Shown here: piece by piece, positions 4,511-5,056 of the stretch | Layout: every line of letters begins with the position of its first letter | How positions within the stretch are numbered: position 1 is the stretch's first letter | From: an uncultured Clostridia bacterium | GTDB lineage: Bacteria; Bacillota; Clostridia; Oscillospirales; Acutalibacteraceae | DNA: 5,056 nucleotides | NCBI GenBank assembly: GCA_947168785.1 | Contig: CAMVNL010000213.1 | Location: 1 to 5,056, forward strand | Direction of reading: 5' to 3' | Program-made: the position numbers and the translations under genes | Notes under the pieces: generated by a model | The model's database searches: none | What the model was told of the DNA's origin: nothing | What the model saw: only the letters and a program-made list of their open reading frames with translations

Positions 4511-5056
4511 TTAAATGCTGCTCATCAGTCCGCCGATGTTCTGCACGGCGCCGGCCAGTCCGCTGAGGATGCGGCCGATGCCCTTCATGGTGCCCTGACC
4601 GTTGAGGATCATGCACAGGCCCTCCGCCATTTCCGGCGTGAACACGCCCATACTCATGGAGATGAAGCAGCGGATCGGGATCTGCAGCGCCATGGAGGTC
4701 ATCATCTTCTCCTGGGCGGCGTTGCCCTTGGAGATGGTCTTGAAGAGCTTCAGCAGCAGGGCGTTGATCTTTCTGCCTGCGGGGGTGCCGGCGGCGTCCT
4801 CCAGCGCGTTGTTGATGGTGATGACTTCGTCAAAGCCGGCGTCCTGATACGGGATCGGCCTGCCCAGCAGCGCTTCAAAGTCCGCGTCGCTGACATGCTG
4901 CACGTCGGCGGTGTAATAGCAGGGGGCGGTCTTGCTGAGGTCCGGGATCTGGGCGTCCTTCACCGTGGAGGTGACGCGGACGGTGCCCTCCAGACGGATA
5001 TCCCGGCTGGAAGCGCCCACGAGGAGATTGAAATCGCCGCTTTCCACGTGCCAGTC
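4511..5056 (-). CDS. Glycoside hydrolase family 3 (beta-glucosidase type), C-terminal part, cut by the window edge
   Basis: The reading frame is open to the last base of the window, so only the last 181 residues are present and the start and catalytic domains lie beyond 5056. The visible N-terminal piece, WHVESGDFNLLVGASSRDIR (2-21), matches the end of the fibronectin-III-like domain of GH3 beta-glucosidases, where a GxFxxxVGxSSRDIRL motif is characteristic. The GTG at 5047-5045 is an internal Val, not a start. After this domain, which ends near residue 30, comes an extension of about 150 residues containing ADFEALLGRPIPY (about 58-70), mainly helical sequence with many Met and Ala (about 80-145), and a Gly-rich hydrophobic tail ending GGLMSSI. 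Similar tails occur on some clostridial GH3 enzymes (recalled, not checked); their role is unclear. GH3 enzymes release terminal beta-linked sugars from plant or host glycans, usually inside the cell when no signal peptide is present. Its TAA directly abuts the heptamer inverted repeat. Confidence 0.85.
   Translation of the reverse strand, partial: DWHVESGDFNLLVGASSRDIRLEGTVRVTSTVKDAQIPDLSKTAPCYYTADVQHVSDADFEALLGRPIPYQDAGFDEVITINNALEDAAGTPAGRKINALLLKLFKTISKGNAAQEKMMTSMALQIPIRCFISMSMGVFTPEMAEGLCMILNGQGTMKGIGRILSGLAGAVQNIGGLMSSI

Noticed and set aside
5045..5047. GTG as the start of the glycosidase fragment
   Set aside because: The frame continues as Asp-Trp-His to the window edge, and the WHVESGDF motif belongs to the GH3 fibronectin-III-like domain, so this codon is an internal Val.

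Overview
The window fits a Gram-positive anaerobe of the class Clostridia, most plausibly a GC-rich gut Oscillospiraceae/Ruminococcaceae-type bacterium. This is an inference from gene content, strong GGAGG-type ribosome binding sites, the GC-rich core genes and the style of the intergenic repeats; no marker gene fixes the taxon. All six genes read on the minus strand, so the biological order runs from high to low coordinates.

Layout in transcription order. (1) 5056-4511: the 3' end of a family 3 glycoside hydrolase (beta-glucosidase type), comprising part of its fibronectin-III-like domain and a long C-terminal extension. (2) 4510-4373: an AT-rich intergenic region filled by a large imperfect inverted repeat, each arm made of tandem heptamers. 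(3) 4372-1180: a tightly packed four-gene cluster made of an IspD/TarI-family cytidylyltransferase, a family 2 glycosyltransferase, a single-pass membrane-anchored protein of unknown function and a multi-pass membrane protein of unknown function. The junctions are a 4-nt GTGA overlap, a 6-nt gap with the ribosome binding site overlapping the previous stop, and a 4-nt ATGA overlap, so the four genes are almost certainly one translationally coupled operon. (4) 1179-1024: an intergenic stretch with three related hairpins whose stems differ in sequence but keep their pairing. (5) 1023-1: an Mrr-superfamily restriction endonuclease with an N-terminal PUA/EVE-like domain. It is clearly AT-richer than everything else in the window and is probably horizontally acquired.

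How the genes may work together: the cytidylyltransferase would make a CDP-activated alcohol or alditol, and the glycosyltransferase would act in building or decorating a surface polymer. The two membrane proteins are encoded with them and may help in assembly, export or anchoring. The substrate is unknown. The sequence leans towards TarI-like (CDP-ribitol type) over the isoprenoid enzyme IspD, but does not settle it. The Mrr protein looks like a stand-alone, modification-dependent (type IV-like) defence nuclease unrelated to the operon. No complete, obviously new multi-gene system is visible. The most unusual items are the covarying hairpin family, the heptamer inverted repeat, and the two orphan membrane proteins coupled to a CDP-precursor enzyme.
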